Source: an uncultured Eubacteriales bacterium (GTDB lineage Bacteria > Bacillota > Clostridia > Christensenellales > CAG-138). Taken from it: 64,000 bases of DNA. Position numbers and translations under genes: made by a program. The notes beneath the pieces were generated by a model. That model was not told the DNA's origin and searched no databases. It saw only the letters and a list, made by a program, of their open reading frames with translations. This document shows, one piece after another, positions 30,984 through 39,194 of the stretch (positions are counted from its first letter, which is position 1; each line of letters opens with the position of its first letter). The DNA is taken from contig CACWYB010000004.1 of the NCBI GenBank assembly GCA_902765005.1, forward strand, positions 31,179 to 95,178, written 5' to 3'.

Positions 30984-32753
30984 TCAGCCCTCCCAACCCT
31001 CCATTCTGTCCATGATGGCGTAGAGAGCCAGATATTTTTCCGGCACCATTTCCACCCGGCTGCCCAGCTCCAGGCAGGTTTCGCTGCTTTCGTCCGCTGT
31101 CCAAAGGGGCAGGCTCGGGCCGTTGGGGTCTCCGGTGGCCGCAAAGTTCTTCACATAGGAAAGGATCGAGCGGGAGAGTTGCCGGTCCGAATCGTCAAAG
31201 ACCTGGGAGACGGCGGGGATGTTCCCGTAGAAGTAGGGCAGCTCCCCGCTGTGCCAGCTGCCCAGGCGGCCGTTGGCTTTGGTGAAGTAGTATTCGTAAG
31301 CCGGGATGCCGTTTTCGGCGGCCAGCCGGTTCAGGCAGTAGTGGGGGTAGTTGAAGAACACGGCCCCGTAGATCTGGGCCCAGAAGCTGTCCGCCTCCGC
31401 GTCGGTGGCGGGGGCGTAGAGGGCGAGCACCTCGTCGGCGTACTCCTTGAAATAGGCCCTGACCTTCCCCTCGTAGTTCTTCAGGTTGGCGTGGCTGAAC
31501 ATAATGAAGGGCCCGCTTTCCTCCGCGTTGTAGCCGTGGAGAATGGCCTCCTCGTTGTGGATGCCTTTCTTATAGGATTCGTAAGGGGTCTCGGCAAGGG
31601 CGTAGCCGTCTACGGTCATGTGGTGCTGGGTGAAGGCCTCGTTCACCAGCGTCTTGGCGCTGAGGGCGCGAAGCTCCTCCGGGGTGTCCGCGCCGTAGCG
31701 GGCCTTGAGCTCCCGGCCGGAGGAGAGGGCCTCCTCCATGGTGCGGAAGGAGTGGGGCGGCTTCACGGAAGCCACGGTGGAGCTTTCCAGCAGCGCCCGA
31801 CGGAAGAGCCCCTTCGCCAGCGGGGAGGTGCAGATGGCGCTGACGCTGGCGGCCCCGGCGCTCTCCCCGGCGATGGTCACGTTGCCCGGGTCGCCTCCGA
31901 AGGCGGCGATGTTGTTCCGGACCCATTGGAGGGCCTTGATCTGGTCCAGCAGGCCGTAGTTCCCCGTGGTGCCGTGGGGAGATTCCGCCGCCAGGGCTTC
32001 GTCCGCCAGGTACCCGAAGACCCCCAGCCGATAGCCAAGGTTCACCACCACGACCCCCTCTCGGGCCAGGCCCGTGCCCGCGTAGTCCGCATACCAGGGC
32101 TGGCCCGTCTGCAGGGTGCCCCCGTGGATGTAGACAAGCACCGGCAGGCCCTGGGCCGATCCGGCGGGCTTCCACACGTTCACATACAGGCCGTCCTCGC
32201 TGACGGGGGCCACATAGTTGTCGGATAGGGAGATTTTGTAGTCATGGTAGCCGATGATCTGGGCCAGGCTGTTGTAGATGGGCAGATGGGTGGGCTGCAT
32301 GCACATGGGCGCGAAGTGATCCGCCGTCAGCACCCCTTCCCAGGGCGCCGGGTCCTGGGGCTCCCGCCAGCGCAGGTCCCCCACAGGGGGCTGGGCATAG
32401 GGGATGCCGGCGTAGAGCTCCACCGCCCCGTCGGCGATGATCACGCCCCGGACCTGGCCCTGCTCCAAAGTCACCGGCTCCGTGTACACAGGGGTTCGGC
32501 CCTCATAGGCGGGCACGGCTTTGGTGGGCGGCCAGGTGAGAAAGAGGATCAGCAGAAAAGCGGCCACATAGCCCGCGTAGCCCAGAAGCTTCAGATACCA
32601 CTTGCTCCCCTGGAGGGCCTTGAAGAACAGCAGGACGAAGGCCGCCGTGGCGATGATGAGCAGGGCAAAGCCCCACAGCGTGTTCTTGTTCAGCTCCAGC
32701 ACGGCTGCCATCAGCAAGAAAAGCAGCCCGGTCACGATCCCGAATCCGATCAT
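30984..32753 (-). CDS. Membrane-anchored carboxylesterase (type B)
   Basis: The 589-residue protein has two or three N-terminal membrane helices (residues 1-75), which an ordinary carboxylesterase lacks. A complete type-B esterase follows. It includes the entry block YAGIPYAQPPVGDLRWREP, oxyanion YIHGGTLQTG, nucleophile elbow GESAGA near residue 298, and a His in WHSGELPYFYG near the C-terminus. The catalytic part should face outside. It precedes the surface-protein gene with a 14-base gap, suggesting joint action on the envelope or on extracellular esters. The start follows GGGAG. Confidence 0.9.
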   Translation of the reverse strand: MIGFGIVTGLLFLLMAAVLELNKNTLWGFALLIIATAAFVLLFFKALQGSKWYLKLLGYAGYVAAFLLILFLTWPPTKAVPAYEGRTPVYTEPVTLEQGQVRGVIIADGAVELYAGIPYAQPPVGDLRWREPQDPAPWEGVLTADHFAPMCMQPTHLPIYNSLAQIIGYHDYKISLSDNYVAPVSEDGLYVNVWKPAGSAQGLPVLVYIHGGTLQTGQPWYADYAGTGLAREGVVVVNLGYRLGVFGYLADEALAAESPHGTTGNYGLLDQIKALQWVRNNIAAFGGDPGNVTIAGESAGAASVSAICTSPLAKGLFRRALLESSTVASVKPPHSFRTMEEALSSGRELKARYGADTPEELRALSAKTLVNEAFTQHHMTVDGYALAETPYESYKKGIHNEEAILHGYNAEESGPFIMFSHANLKNYEGKVRAYFKEYADEVLALYAPATDAEADSFWAQIYGAVFFNYPHYCLNRLAAENGIPAYEYYFTKANGRLGSWHSGELPYFYGNIPAVSQVFDDSDRQLSRSILSYVKNFAATGDPNGPSLPLWTADESSETCLELGSRVEMVPEKYLALYAIMDRMEGWEG

Positions 32754-32804
32754 AGGTGGCTCCCTTCGGCCCGGCACCCTTCGGCCGGGCCAGCATTTGC
32801 CCTA

Positions 32805-32833
32805 AGTATACAGGTTTTTCCCCTCTGTTGCAA
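32805..32833 (-). promoter_or_regulatory. Promoter of the anchored-esterase operon
   Basis: On the minus strand, TTGCAA (32833-32828), 17 bp, TATACT (32810-32805). It is divergent from the amino-acid transporter promoter about 60 bp away. Confidence 0.8.
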
Positions 32834-32894
32834 GGACGAGGGCAGGGAAGGGGAGGAAAGAGGAAAAATAATATATAAAATATGCAAAAACCAC

Positions 32895-32923
32895 TTTACA
32901 ACTTTAGTGCACTAAAGTATAAT
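32895..32923 (+). promoter_or_regulatory. Amino-acid transporter promoter with an 18-bp palindromic operator in the spacer
   Basis: TTTACA (32895-32900) and a perfect TATAAT (32918-32923) are 17 bp apart. Bases 32901-32918 read ACTTTAGTGCACTAAAGT, a perfect palindrome that fills the spacer and touches the -10. A bound protein would block RNA polymerase. The core TAGT-N2-ACTA has the same layout as the E. coli TrpR operator, and the operon ends with a TrpR-like gene. Confidence 0.85.
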
Positions 32924-32954
32924 GGGGCCATTCTACAGGCAAGGAGATACCAAA

Positions 32955-33746
32955 ATGAAAAAGAACGTTGCGATCCTGATGTCGGTCCTTCTGCTGACGG
33001 CGGCCCTTCTCGGCTGCTCCGGCGGAGCAAAGCAAGCTGCTTCGGCCCCTCAGACCGATTCTCAAACCATACAGGCAAAGGGCAAGCTCATCGTGGGCAT
33101 CACGGACTTTGCTCCCATGGACTATGTGGGGGACAACGGGGACTGGATCGGCTTCGACGCGGACCTGGCCCGTGCCTTTGCCGAGAGCCTGGGGGTGGCG
33201 GCGGAGTTCACCGTCATCGACTGGGACAACAAGACCATGGAGCTGGACGCGGGGAACATCGACTGCATCTGGAACGGCATGACCCTGACCGACGGGGTGA
33301 AGGCCGCTATGCAGACCAGCAAGCCCTACTGCGGCAACGCCCAGGTGGTGGTGGCCGCCAAGGATAAGGCATCCAATCTTGACTACAGCGCCGTCACCTT
33401 CGCCGTGGAAGCCGGTTCCGCCGCGGAGGAGCTGGCGCGGGAGAAGGGCTGGAAGGTGGTTTCCATGCAGTCCCAGGGGGATGCCCTGCTGGAGGTAGCC
33501 TCCGGGTCCAGCGACGCCTGCATCATCGACCAGCTCATGGCCGGCGCCATGATCGGAGAGGGCACCAGCTATCCGGATCTGGTCCTGGTGGAGGGCCTCA
33601 ACGCGGAGGAGTACGGCGTGGGCTTCCGCAAGGGGAGCGATTTGGCGGCCATGCTGGACAGCTTCCTGGATGAGAAGTTCGCCGACGGCACCTTGGCCCA
33701 AATCGCCGCCCGCTACGGCATCGACACCAAGCTCATCGCCCGGTAA
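32955..33746 (+). CDS. Polar amino-acid ABC transporter binding lipoprotein (family 3)
   Basis: The signal peptide ends in ALLGC, with the lipid-bearing Cys at residue 21. The mature part (263 residues in all) is a family 3 periplasmic-binding fold. It shows the start strand LIVGITDFAPMDY, the DADLARAFAE helix, DWDNKTMELDAGNIDCIW and the hinge region reading NAQVVVAAKD. The ligand is probably a polar or aromatic amino acid; the exact one cannot be told. The start lies eight bases after AAGGAG. The permease begins six bases after the stop. Confidence 0.93.
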   Translation: MKKNVAILMSVLLLTAALLGCSGGAKQAASAPQTDSQTIQAKGKLIVGITDFAPMDYVGDNGDWIGFDADLARAFAESLGVAAEFTVIDWDNKTMELDAGNIDCIWNGMTLTDGVKAAMQTSKPYCGNAQVVVAAKDKASNLDYSAVTFAVEAGSAAEELAREKGWKVVSMQSQGDALLEVASGSSDACIIDQLMAGAMIGEGTSYPDLVLVEGLNAEEYGVGFRKGSDLAAMLDSFLDEKFADGTLAQIAARYGIDTKLIAR

Positions 33747-33752
33747 CGGCCC

Positions 33753-34412
33753 ATGCTGCGGGAGGTTCTCTTATCCCTGCTGGGGGGCTTCGTCCAGTCG
33801 ATGCAGCTGTTCTGCTACACCCTGCTGGGCGCATTGCCCCTGGGGCTGGTGGTGGCTTTCGGGTCCATGAGCGCCTGGCGGCCCCTTAAAGGGGCGGTCC
33901 GGGGGCTGGTTTGGGTCATCCGGGGCACGCCCCTCATGCTGCAGCTCATCGTGGTCTACTATGGCCCGGGGCTCCTCAACAAAGGCTTTAACCTGTGGGG
34001 CGGCGGCGGGGTGGGCCGCATGAGCGCGGCGGCGGCGGCCTTCATCCTGAACTACGCCTGCTACTTCTCCGAGATCTACCGGGGCGGCATCGAGAGCATC
34101 CCCCGGGGCCAGCGGGAGGCGGGGCAGGTGCTGGGCATGACCCGGGGGCAGATCTTCTTCCGGGTCCAGCTCAAACAGGTGTATAAGCGGATACTGCCCC
34201 CCATGGGCAACGAGATCATCACCCTGGTGAAGGACACCTGCCTGGCCCGCATCATCGCCATCTACGAGCTGACCTACGCCGGCCAGGCCTACATCAAGTC
34301 CCACGGGCTCATCTGGCCTCTGCTGCTGACGGGGGTGTTCTACCTGCTGTTCTCGGGGCTTCTGTCCAGCCTGCTGCGCCGGGAGGAGCAGCGGCTATCC
34401 TATTTTGAGTGA
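33753..34412 (+). CDS. Amino-acid ABC transporter permease (HisM/GlnP type)
   Basis: The 219-residue permease has about five membrane helices. Its EAA loop, EIYRGGIESIPRGQREAGQVLG, lies near the middle with the family's conserved 'GQxEAA' variant. The phrase VIRGTPLMLQL is also diagnostic. There is one permease gene only, so it probably works as a homodimer. The ribosome site is poor (the start is only six bases after the binding-protein stop), suggesting translational coupling. Confidence 0.94.
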   Translation: MLREVLLSLLGGFVQSMQLFCYTLLGALPLGLVVAFGSMSAWRPLKGAVRGLVWVIRGTPLMLQLIVVYYGPGLLNKGFNLWGGGGVGRMSAAAAAFILNYACYFSEIYRGGIESIPRGQREAGQVLGMTRGQIFFRVQLKQVYKRILPPMGNEIITLVKDTCLARIIAIYELTYAGQAYIKSHGLIWPLLLTGVFYLLFSGLLSSLLRREEQRLSYFE

Positions 34413-34420
34413 GGGCGGCC

Positions 34421-35155
34421 ATGGCATATCTGGAGATCTTTGGCTTGGGCAAGCGCTTTTCGGGAGTGGAGGTGCTCAAAGATGTGAACATCACCCTGGA
34501 GAAGGGGCAGATCCTGTCCCTCATCGGCCCCTCCGGGGAGGGAAAAACCACATTTTTGCGCTGTTTGAACTTCCTTGAAACGCCGGATTGTGGTATACTG
34601 CGGTTGGACGGGGAAACGCTCTTCGACGCCAGCCGCCCCGGGGACCGCCGGGCGGATCGCCACAGGCGGGCCTTCGGGCTGGTGTTTCAGGCGTTCCATC
34701 TGTTTCCGCAATATACCGTGCTTGAGAACGTGACCCTGGCGCCTACCCTGGCCAGGATGGGGCGCCCCAGGGAGCTGCGGGAAAAGGCCATGGAGCTGCT
34801 TAAAAAGGTGGATATGCAGGAGAAGGCGAACAGCTATCCTCACACCCTTTCCGGCGGGCAGCAGCAGCGGGCGGCCATCGCCCGGGCCCTGGCTATGGAC
34901 CCGGCGGTGCTCTGCTTCGACGAGCCCACCAGCGCCCTGGACCCGCTGCTCACCGAGGAGGTCCTCAACGTGATTCGGCGGCTCAAGGAGGAGGGGCGGA
35001 CCATGATCGTGGTCACCCACGAGATGGGCTTTGCCCGGGAGGCGTCCGACAAGGTGGCCTTTCTCTCGGGCGGGACCGTGGCGGAGATGGGGTCGCCGGC
35101 GGACATCTTTTTGCGGCCCCAAACGGAGGCGCTGAAGCGGTTTTTGCGGCAATAG
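34421..35155 (+). CDS. Amino-acid ABC transporter ATPase (GlnQ/HisP type)
   Basis: The 244-residue ATPase shows Walker A GPSGEGKTT, in which Glu stands where Ser or Cys is usual. It also has the Q-loop LVFQAFHLFP, signature LSGGQQQR, Walker B VLCFDEPTSALDP and the switch His in VVTHEMGFA. These are the exact phrases of polar amino-acid importers. ATG 34421 lies eight bases after the permease stop with a TGAGGG site. The regulator gene follows after 31 bases. Confidence 0.95.
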   Translation: MAYLEIFGLGKRFSGVEVLKDVNITLEKGQILSLIGPSGEGKTTFLRCLNFLETPDCGILRLDGETLFDASRPGDRRADRHRRAFGLVFQAFHLFPQYTVLENVTLAPTLARMGRPRELREKAMELLKKVDMQEKANSYPHTLSGGQQQRAAIARALAMDPAVLCFDEPTSALDPLLTEEVLNVIRRLKEEGRTMIVVTHEMGFAREASDKVAFLSGGTVAEMGSPADIFLRPQTEALKRFLRQ

Positions 35156-35186
35156 GCCCCGAATTCATCCGGCAGGAGGGAATACC

Positions 35187-35471
35187 ATGGCAAAGCGCGG
35201 CAGCGAAGAACTGATCCCGGAGCTGTTCGACACGATCCTGCAGCTCAAGACCCAGGAGGATTGCGCGGCTTTTTTCGCGGACCTGTGCACGGAAAAAGAG
35301 GTGGAGAACATGGCCGAGCGCCTGGCGGCGGCCAGGCTCCTTCTGGAGGGGAAAACCTATCTGCAGGTCATCGAAGAGGTGGACATCTCCTCGGCCACCC
35401 TGTCCCGGGTGTCCCGCTGCGTGCGGCACGGCACCGGGTACAGAAGGATGGTTTTGCCGAAGGAGGAGTAA
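35187..35471 (+). CDS. yerC: TrpR-like transcriptional regulator, YerC/YecD family
   Basis: The 94-residue protein is all-helical, with the TrpR-superfamily helix-turn-helix at about residues 50-80 (LLLEGKTYLQVIEEVDISSA then TLSRVSRC). YerC proteins are small DNA-binding proteins whose ligand is not well known. The gene has its own good GGCAGGAGG site and is the last of the amino-acid transporter operon. Inference: it may bind the palindrome in the operon promoter and respond to the imported amino acid. The following terminator closes the operon. Confidence 0.93.
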   Translation: MAKRGSEELIPELFDTILQLKTQEDCAAFFADLCTEKEVENMAERLAAARLLLEGKTYLQVIEEVDISSATLSRVSRCVRHGTGYRRMVLPKEE

Positions 35472-35475
35472 ATTC

Positions 35476-35604
35476 GTTCCTTTTTTCTCTTCAGGAGATA
35501 AGGAAAAAAGAATAGCTTGGGAAGGGGGCATGTCCTGTTTCCCAAGCTTTTTTGTTTGGTCAAAGTTCTTTTGGGCGCCTTTTCTTTCAAGAAAAGGCGC
35601 AAAG
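35476..35604. repeat. Intergenic hairpin-repeat element, copy A
   Basis: The element holds a degenerate TTTTTTCTCTTC hairpin, the AGCTTGGGAA terminator hairpin, the phrase CAAAGTTCTTTTGGG, and a near-perfect palindrome GCGCCTTTTCTTTCAAGAAAAGGCGC cut here at 20 bases as GCGCCTTTTCTTTCAAGAAA (35575-35600). AAGCATCAAGCTTCC follows. The last two parts recur near 41.7 and 45.2 kb. No T-run follows the palindrome on the minus strand, so it is not a standard terminator for the MATE gene. Confidence 0.7.
35514..35553 (+). terminator. Rho-independent terminator of the amino-acid transporter operon
   Basis: A 10-bp stem (35514-35523 with 35539-35548) is followed by TTTTTT. It belongs to the intergenic repeat family that also includes 41734-41777 and 45108-45141. 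Confidence 0.9.
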
Positions 35605-35606
35605 CA

Positions 35607-36965
35607 TCAAGCTTCCTTTGCCCTCCAGTTTCCAAACAGATAGAAGGCGCTGCCGATGACCAGGGGCATGAAGCCGGCCAGGGCGTCTCCCATCCAAAAG
35701 CCGTAGCAGTCCCACCGGAGCCAGAAGCCGAATAGGGCGGCCAGGCCGATCCGGCTGATCATGCCGTCGATGATGGCCACGGCCAAATTGAGCTTAGCCT
35801 GCCCGGAGCCGTTGATCAGCGAGAAGGCCACGCTTCGGGTGGCTGAGCCGAAGAAGTTCAGAATGATGGGCACCGTGAGCACCGCCGCCACAGACAGCAC
35901 GTCCCTGTCCGGGGTGAACATGCCGTAGACCCCCTCCGGCCACAGGAGCATGACAGCGGTGAAGGCGGCGGCGAATCCCAGGCCGATGAGCAGGATGGTG
36001 AGCAGGGTCCGGTTCACCCGCCCATACTTTCTGGCGCCCAGGTTCTGCCCCACCATGGTGCTGCCCGCCGTGGTGAAGGACTGGGAGATGACGCCACACA
36101 TGGTGTTGACCTTGTTGAAGATGCCGGCCAGGGCCGAGTAGGTCACGTCGAAGCGGTTGATCCAGGACATGAGCACGAGCTTGCTGAAATGCACCGCCGC
36201 GGACTGGATGGCCATGGGGATGCCCAGGGCCAGCAGCCGCCGAAAGGCCGGTCCGTCGATGCGAAAGCTCGCCGGATTAAAGTCGAAGCCGAAGCTCTCC
36301 CGCCTCCGATACAGGTACACCAGCGACAAAAGGAAGCTCACCCCCTGGCCGATGACCGTGGCCAGGGCTGCCCCGAACACCTCCATATGGCCATACTTCA
36401 CAAACAGCACGTCCAGCGCCATGTTCAGCACGGCGGCCACGGCGATGAACAAAAAGGGCCGCTTGCTGTCGCCCATGCCCCGCAGGATGGCGCTGACGAT
36501 GTTGTAGCCGTAGATGAACACGAGGCCGCACACGCAGGTGACCAGGTAGTCCATGGCGTAATCGAAGGCGGCGGCGGGGGTGTTGAGCACCCGCAGCAGG
36601 GGGAACCGGAGCAGATAGCACACCAGGGCGATGCCCGCCGACACGGCCAGCAGGAAGGTGAACATGGTGCCGATGGTCTTTTGGATGTCCTCGGGCCGCT
36701 TTTCCCCCACGGCCCGGGCGATGATCACCTGGCCCGCGGAGCAAAAGCCCATGGCCACGAAGGTCAACAGGTGCAGCAAATCTCCGCCGATGGACACGGC
36801 GGACATGCCGGCCTTGCCGATGTAGTTGCCCACCACCACCATGTCCACCAGGTTGTACACGGCCTGCAGGGCGTTGGACACGAACAGCGGGAAGGCAAAG
36901 CGTATCAGCAGCGGCACCACGGGCCCCGCCGTCATATCCCGGACCATGCTTTGGCGTCGTTCCAT
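35607..36965 (-). CDS. MATE-family multidrug/cation exporter
   Basis: The 452-residue protein has twelve membrane helices in two similar halves. The first helices carry NALQAVYNLVDMVVVGNYIG and the early phrase GQVIIARAVGEKR. The second half has GSTMVGQNLGARK, the equivalent loop. This is typical of MATE exporters of the DinF/NorM breadth, which use H+ or Na+ gradients. The substrate cannot be told. The start at 36965 follows GAGGAAG and lies ten bases behind the acyltransferase-like gene, so the two share a promoter. Confidence 0.95.
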   Translation of the reverse strand: MERRQSMVRDMTAGPVVPLLIRFAFPLFVSNALQAVYNLVDMVVVGNYIGKAGMSAVSIGGDLLHLLTFVAMGFCSAGQVIIARAVGEKRPEDIQKTIGTMFTFLLAVSAGIALVCYLLRFPLLRVLNTPAAAFDYAMDYLVTCVCGLVFIYGYNIVSAILRGMGDSKRPFLFIAVAAVLNMALDVLFVKYGHMEVFGAALATVIGQGVSFLLSLVYLYRRRESFGFDFNPASFRIDGPAFRRLLALGIPMAIQSAAVHFSKLVLMSWINRFDVTYSALAGIFNKVNTMCGVISQSFTTAGSTMVGQNLGARKYGRVNRTLLTILLIGLGFAAAFTAVMLLWPEGVYGMFTPDRDVLSVAAVLTVPIILNFFGSATRSVAFSLINGSGQAKLNLAVAIIDGMISRIGLAALFGFWLRWDCYGFWMGDALAGFMPLVIGSAFYLFGNWRAKEA

Positions 36966-36975
36966 GGCAACTTCC

Positions 36976-38232
36976 TCAGGTCAGCGTATACAGCTCTTCG
37001 GCAGCAAGGCGGGCCTTGGCCACCACATCCCCCTTGGTTTCGGGGAAGCAATAGTACAGGGTATTTCCGTCGCCGATGCAGATCATGTCCCCCAGCTCAT
37101 ACCAGAAGTAGTCGGCGTAGAGGCTATAGGAGGCGGCGGGGGTCTGGTGATAGGCGAGCTTCCCGTCACAGCCGGTGAGGGTGAAGCCGGTCCCATCGTG
37201 AACGAGACGCCCGGTGCCCACGGTGTACAGGCTCTTTGTGTCCACCAGCATCCGGATCGTCACGGGCAGATCCAGCCGGTAGGTGCCCGCTTGGATCTCC
37301 CGCTTCACCTCTTCCCGCTCCCAGGCGTACCAGTCTGGCACATGGTCGAAGACGGGATTCCCGTCCGCCGCCGTCAGGACGCCGGTCTCCCCCAGGGTCC
37401 ATACCTTGCCGCAGCCATGGCAGGTGAGCAAAGCGCCCTTGCCCTCCATGCGTCCCTCCGCCCCGCAAACGGGGCACTTGTAGAGGACCCGGTTCAAGCC
37501 GTCCGCCCGGAATGGCTCCGTGATCCTGATCCCCTGCGCCTGCTGGTAGCGGAAGCCGTCGAAGGTGAACTGTGCCTTCAGGATGGCGTTCAGCTCCGGC
37601 ACGGTCTTGGTTGCGATGTCCTCCGGGGAAAGCAAGTACCGCATCTCGGCCCGGACCGGCACCTTTCTGAGCTGCAGGCCGTTGTAGAGGGGGTCGTGGA
37701 GAAAGGCCCCATAGGTCTGTATCATGACCACGGGGACCTTCAGCAGCTTCAGACACTTGCCCAGGGTGTCCGGCAGGGGCGTGGCCGTGCCGTCGAAGGA
37801 GTAGCTGGCCTCCGGGTACAGGAGCACGGAGGAGCGGAGCTTTTTCAGGGCATAGACCATGTCCCGGACCAGAGCCGGGTCGGAAACGAACTTCTGGGTG
37901 GGGATGCAGCCCAAATGCCGCATGAGATAGTCCTTGCCCACGAAACCGTCGGAGGTGCACACGATGTTGAAGGGCCGGGGGTAAAGGATGGTGGCGGCGA
38001 TCTTCAGATCCAAAAAGCAGGAGTGGTTCATGAGGAACAAAGCGGGCTCCTCCTTGCCCAGGCGTTCCATGCCCTGCTCCTTCCATTGAAAGTCAACCTG
38101 TTTGAGCTCCCCGGCGCTGAGCGCTTTGAGAAGCGTGCGGAAAAACAGGCTGGGCTTCAAAGGCTTTTGCCGGGTCGCCTTGGGCAGGCGGACGACCTCA
38201 TCGTAGGAAAGGGCGGTGTTCTTGATCTTCAT
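36976..38232 (-). CDS. PlsC-type acyltransferase with zinc-ribbon and C-terminal domain
   Basis: The 418-residue protein is longer than ordinary PlsC. The acyltransferase domain has the H-x4-D catalytic motif as N69-H-SCFL-D75 and a second block YPEASYSFDG near residue 140. A zinc-ribbon-like pair CPVCG...CHGCG follows around residues 255-275. A roughly 140-residue C-terminal domain after that looks like a lipid- or substrate-reading module I do not know. The likely role is acylation of a glycerol-phosphate or similar acceptor at the membrane. It is co-transcribed with the MATE exporter. Confidence 0.82.
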   Translation of the reverse strand: MKIKNTALSYDEVVRLPKATRQKPLKPSLFFRTLLKALSAGELKQVDFQWKEQGMERLGKEEPALFLMNHSCFLDLKIAATILYPRPFNIVCTSDGFVGKDYLMRHLGCIPTQKFVSDPALVRDMVYALKKLRSSVLLYPEASYSFDGTATPLPDTLGKCLKLLKVPVVMIQTYGAFLHDPLYNGLQLRKVPVRAEMRYLLSPEDIATKTVPELNAILKAQFTFDGFRYQQAQGIRITEPFRADGLNRVLYKCPVCGAEGRMEGKGALLTCHGCGKVWTLGETGVLTAADGNPVFDHVPDWYAWEREEVKREIQAGTYRLDLPVTIRMLVDTKSLYTVGTGRLVHDGTGFTLTGCDGKLAYHQTPAASYSLYADYFWYELGDMICIGDGNTLYYCFPETKGDVVAKARLAAEELYTLT

Positions 38233-38262
38233 GGCGTTGCTCCGTTACCTTGTTTGCCTATC

Positions 38263-38291
38263 AGTATACTCCAAATCCCGCCTGCCGTGAA
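38263..38291 (-). promoter_or_regulatory. Promoter of the acyltransferase-MATE operon
   Basis: On the minus strand, TTCACG (38291-38286), 17 bp, TATACT (38268-38263). Confidence 0.65.
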
Positions 38292-38348
38292 GACGGATAC
38301 AAAAAAAGTCCCCGGGCATACTTCCTTGGTATACGGCTATATCCGCCC

Positions 38349-38487
38349 TTGCTTTTCAATGTGGAATTATGGTACTATACATAATAGAGGAGAATGAAGT
38401 TTTCTCCGGAAAACCGATTCATTTGAACATGAGCCGGCATCCGTTTCGCGTGGGGTACCGGCTATCACCTTGAAGGAGGAATCGTCT
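38349..38487 (+). promoter_or_regulatory. Promoter and structured leader of the scaffold-GGGtGRT operon
   Basis: TTGCTT (38349-38354), 18 bp, TACTAT (38373-38378) is the best promoter. The leader of about 100 bases can form GTTTTC-TCCG-GAAAAC (38399-38414) and a larger stem from GCCGG to CCGGC around 38434-38462, before the AAGGAGGA ribosome site. I do not recognise a known riboswitch. The structure could be regulatory. Confidence 0.5.
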
Positions 38488-39180
38488 ATGAATTATACCG
38501 CGGAAGTCACCCATATGTGCCCTGTTGCCAAGGGCGCATACCACGGCCCGGCCCCCATCCCCGAGGAGGGGAAGTGGGTCCAGGCAAAGGAGATCTCGGA
38601 TATCTCCGGCTTCACCCATGGCATCGGCTGGTGCGCTCCCCAGCAGGGCGCCTGCAAGCTGACGCTGAACGTGAAGAACGGCATCATCGAGGAAGCGCTG
38701 GTGGAGACCATCGGCTGCTCCGGCATGACCCACTCCGCCGCCATGGCCTCTGAGATTCTCATCGGCAAAACCCTTTTGGAAGCCCTGAACACCGACCTGG
38801 TCTGCGACGCCATCAACACCGCCATGCGGGAGCTGTTTTTGCAGATCGTCTACGGCCGCACCCAGAGCGCTTTCTCCGACAACGGCTTGCTGGTGGGCGC
38901 CTCCCTGGAGGATCTGGGCAAGGGCCTCAGGTCCCAGATCGGCACCATGTTCGCCACCAAGGAAAAGGGTCCCCGGTATCTGGAGATGACCGAAGGCTAC
39001 TGCACCCGTATGGCCCTGAACGCGGACGATGAGATCATTGGCTACGAGTTCGTGAGCCTGGGCAAGATGATGGACTTCATCAAGGCCGGCATTGAGCCCG
39101 CCGAAGCCCTGAAGAAGGCCACCGGTCACTACGGCCAGTGGGACGCGGCCGCAAAGTACATCGATCCCCGCAAGGAATAA
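38488..39180 (+). CDS. NifU/IscU-like iron-sulfur scaffold protein
   Basis: The 230-residue protein contains the scaffold-like core NGIIEEALVETIGCSGMTHS, with cysteines at GWCAPQQGAC, IGCSGM, LVCDAI and YCTRM. The pattern (N-terminal Cys pair, then a GCSG loop) resembles the IscU/NifU family, but with an added C-terminal part ending YGQWDAAAKYIDPRK. Databases name this group 'iron-sulfur cluster assembly scaffold protein', as I recall. It is followed after 14 bases by the GGGtGRT gene, its constant partner in Clostridia to my knowledge. It has a strong AAGGAGGA site. The client proteins are unknown. Confidence 0.85.
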   Translation: MNYTAEVTHMCPVAKGAYHGPAPIPEEGKWVQAKEISDISGFTHGIGWCAPQQGACKLTLNVKNGIIEEALVETIGCSGMTHSAAMASEILIGKTLLEALNTDLVCDAINTAMRELFLQIVYGRTQSAFSDNGLLVGASLEDLGKGLRSQIGTMFATKEKGPRYLEMTEGYCTRMALNADDEIIGYEFVSLGKMMDFIKAGIEPAEALKKATGHYGQWDAAAKYIDPRKE

Positions 39181-39194
39181 GGGAGGTTCAGACT

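Noticed and set aside
35575-35600. Palindrome after the MATE gene as its terminator
   Set aside because: No T-run follows on the minus strand. The same palindrome recurs elsewhere as part of an intergenic repeat family.
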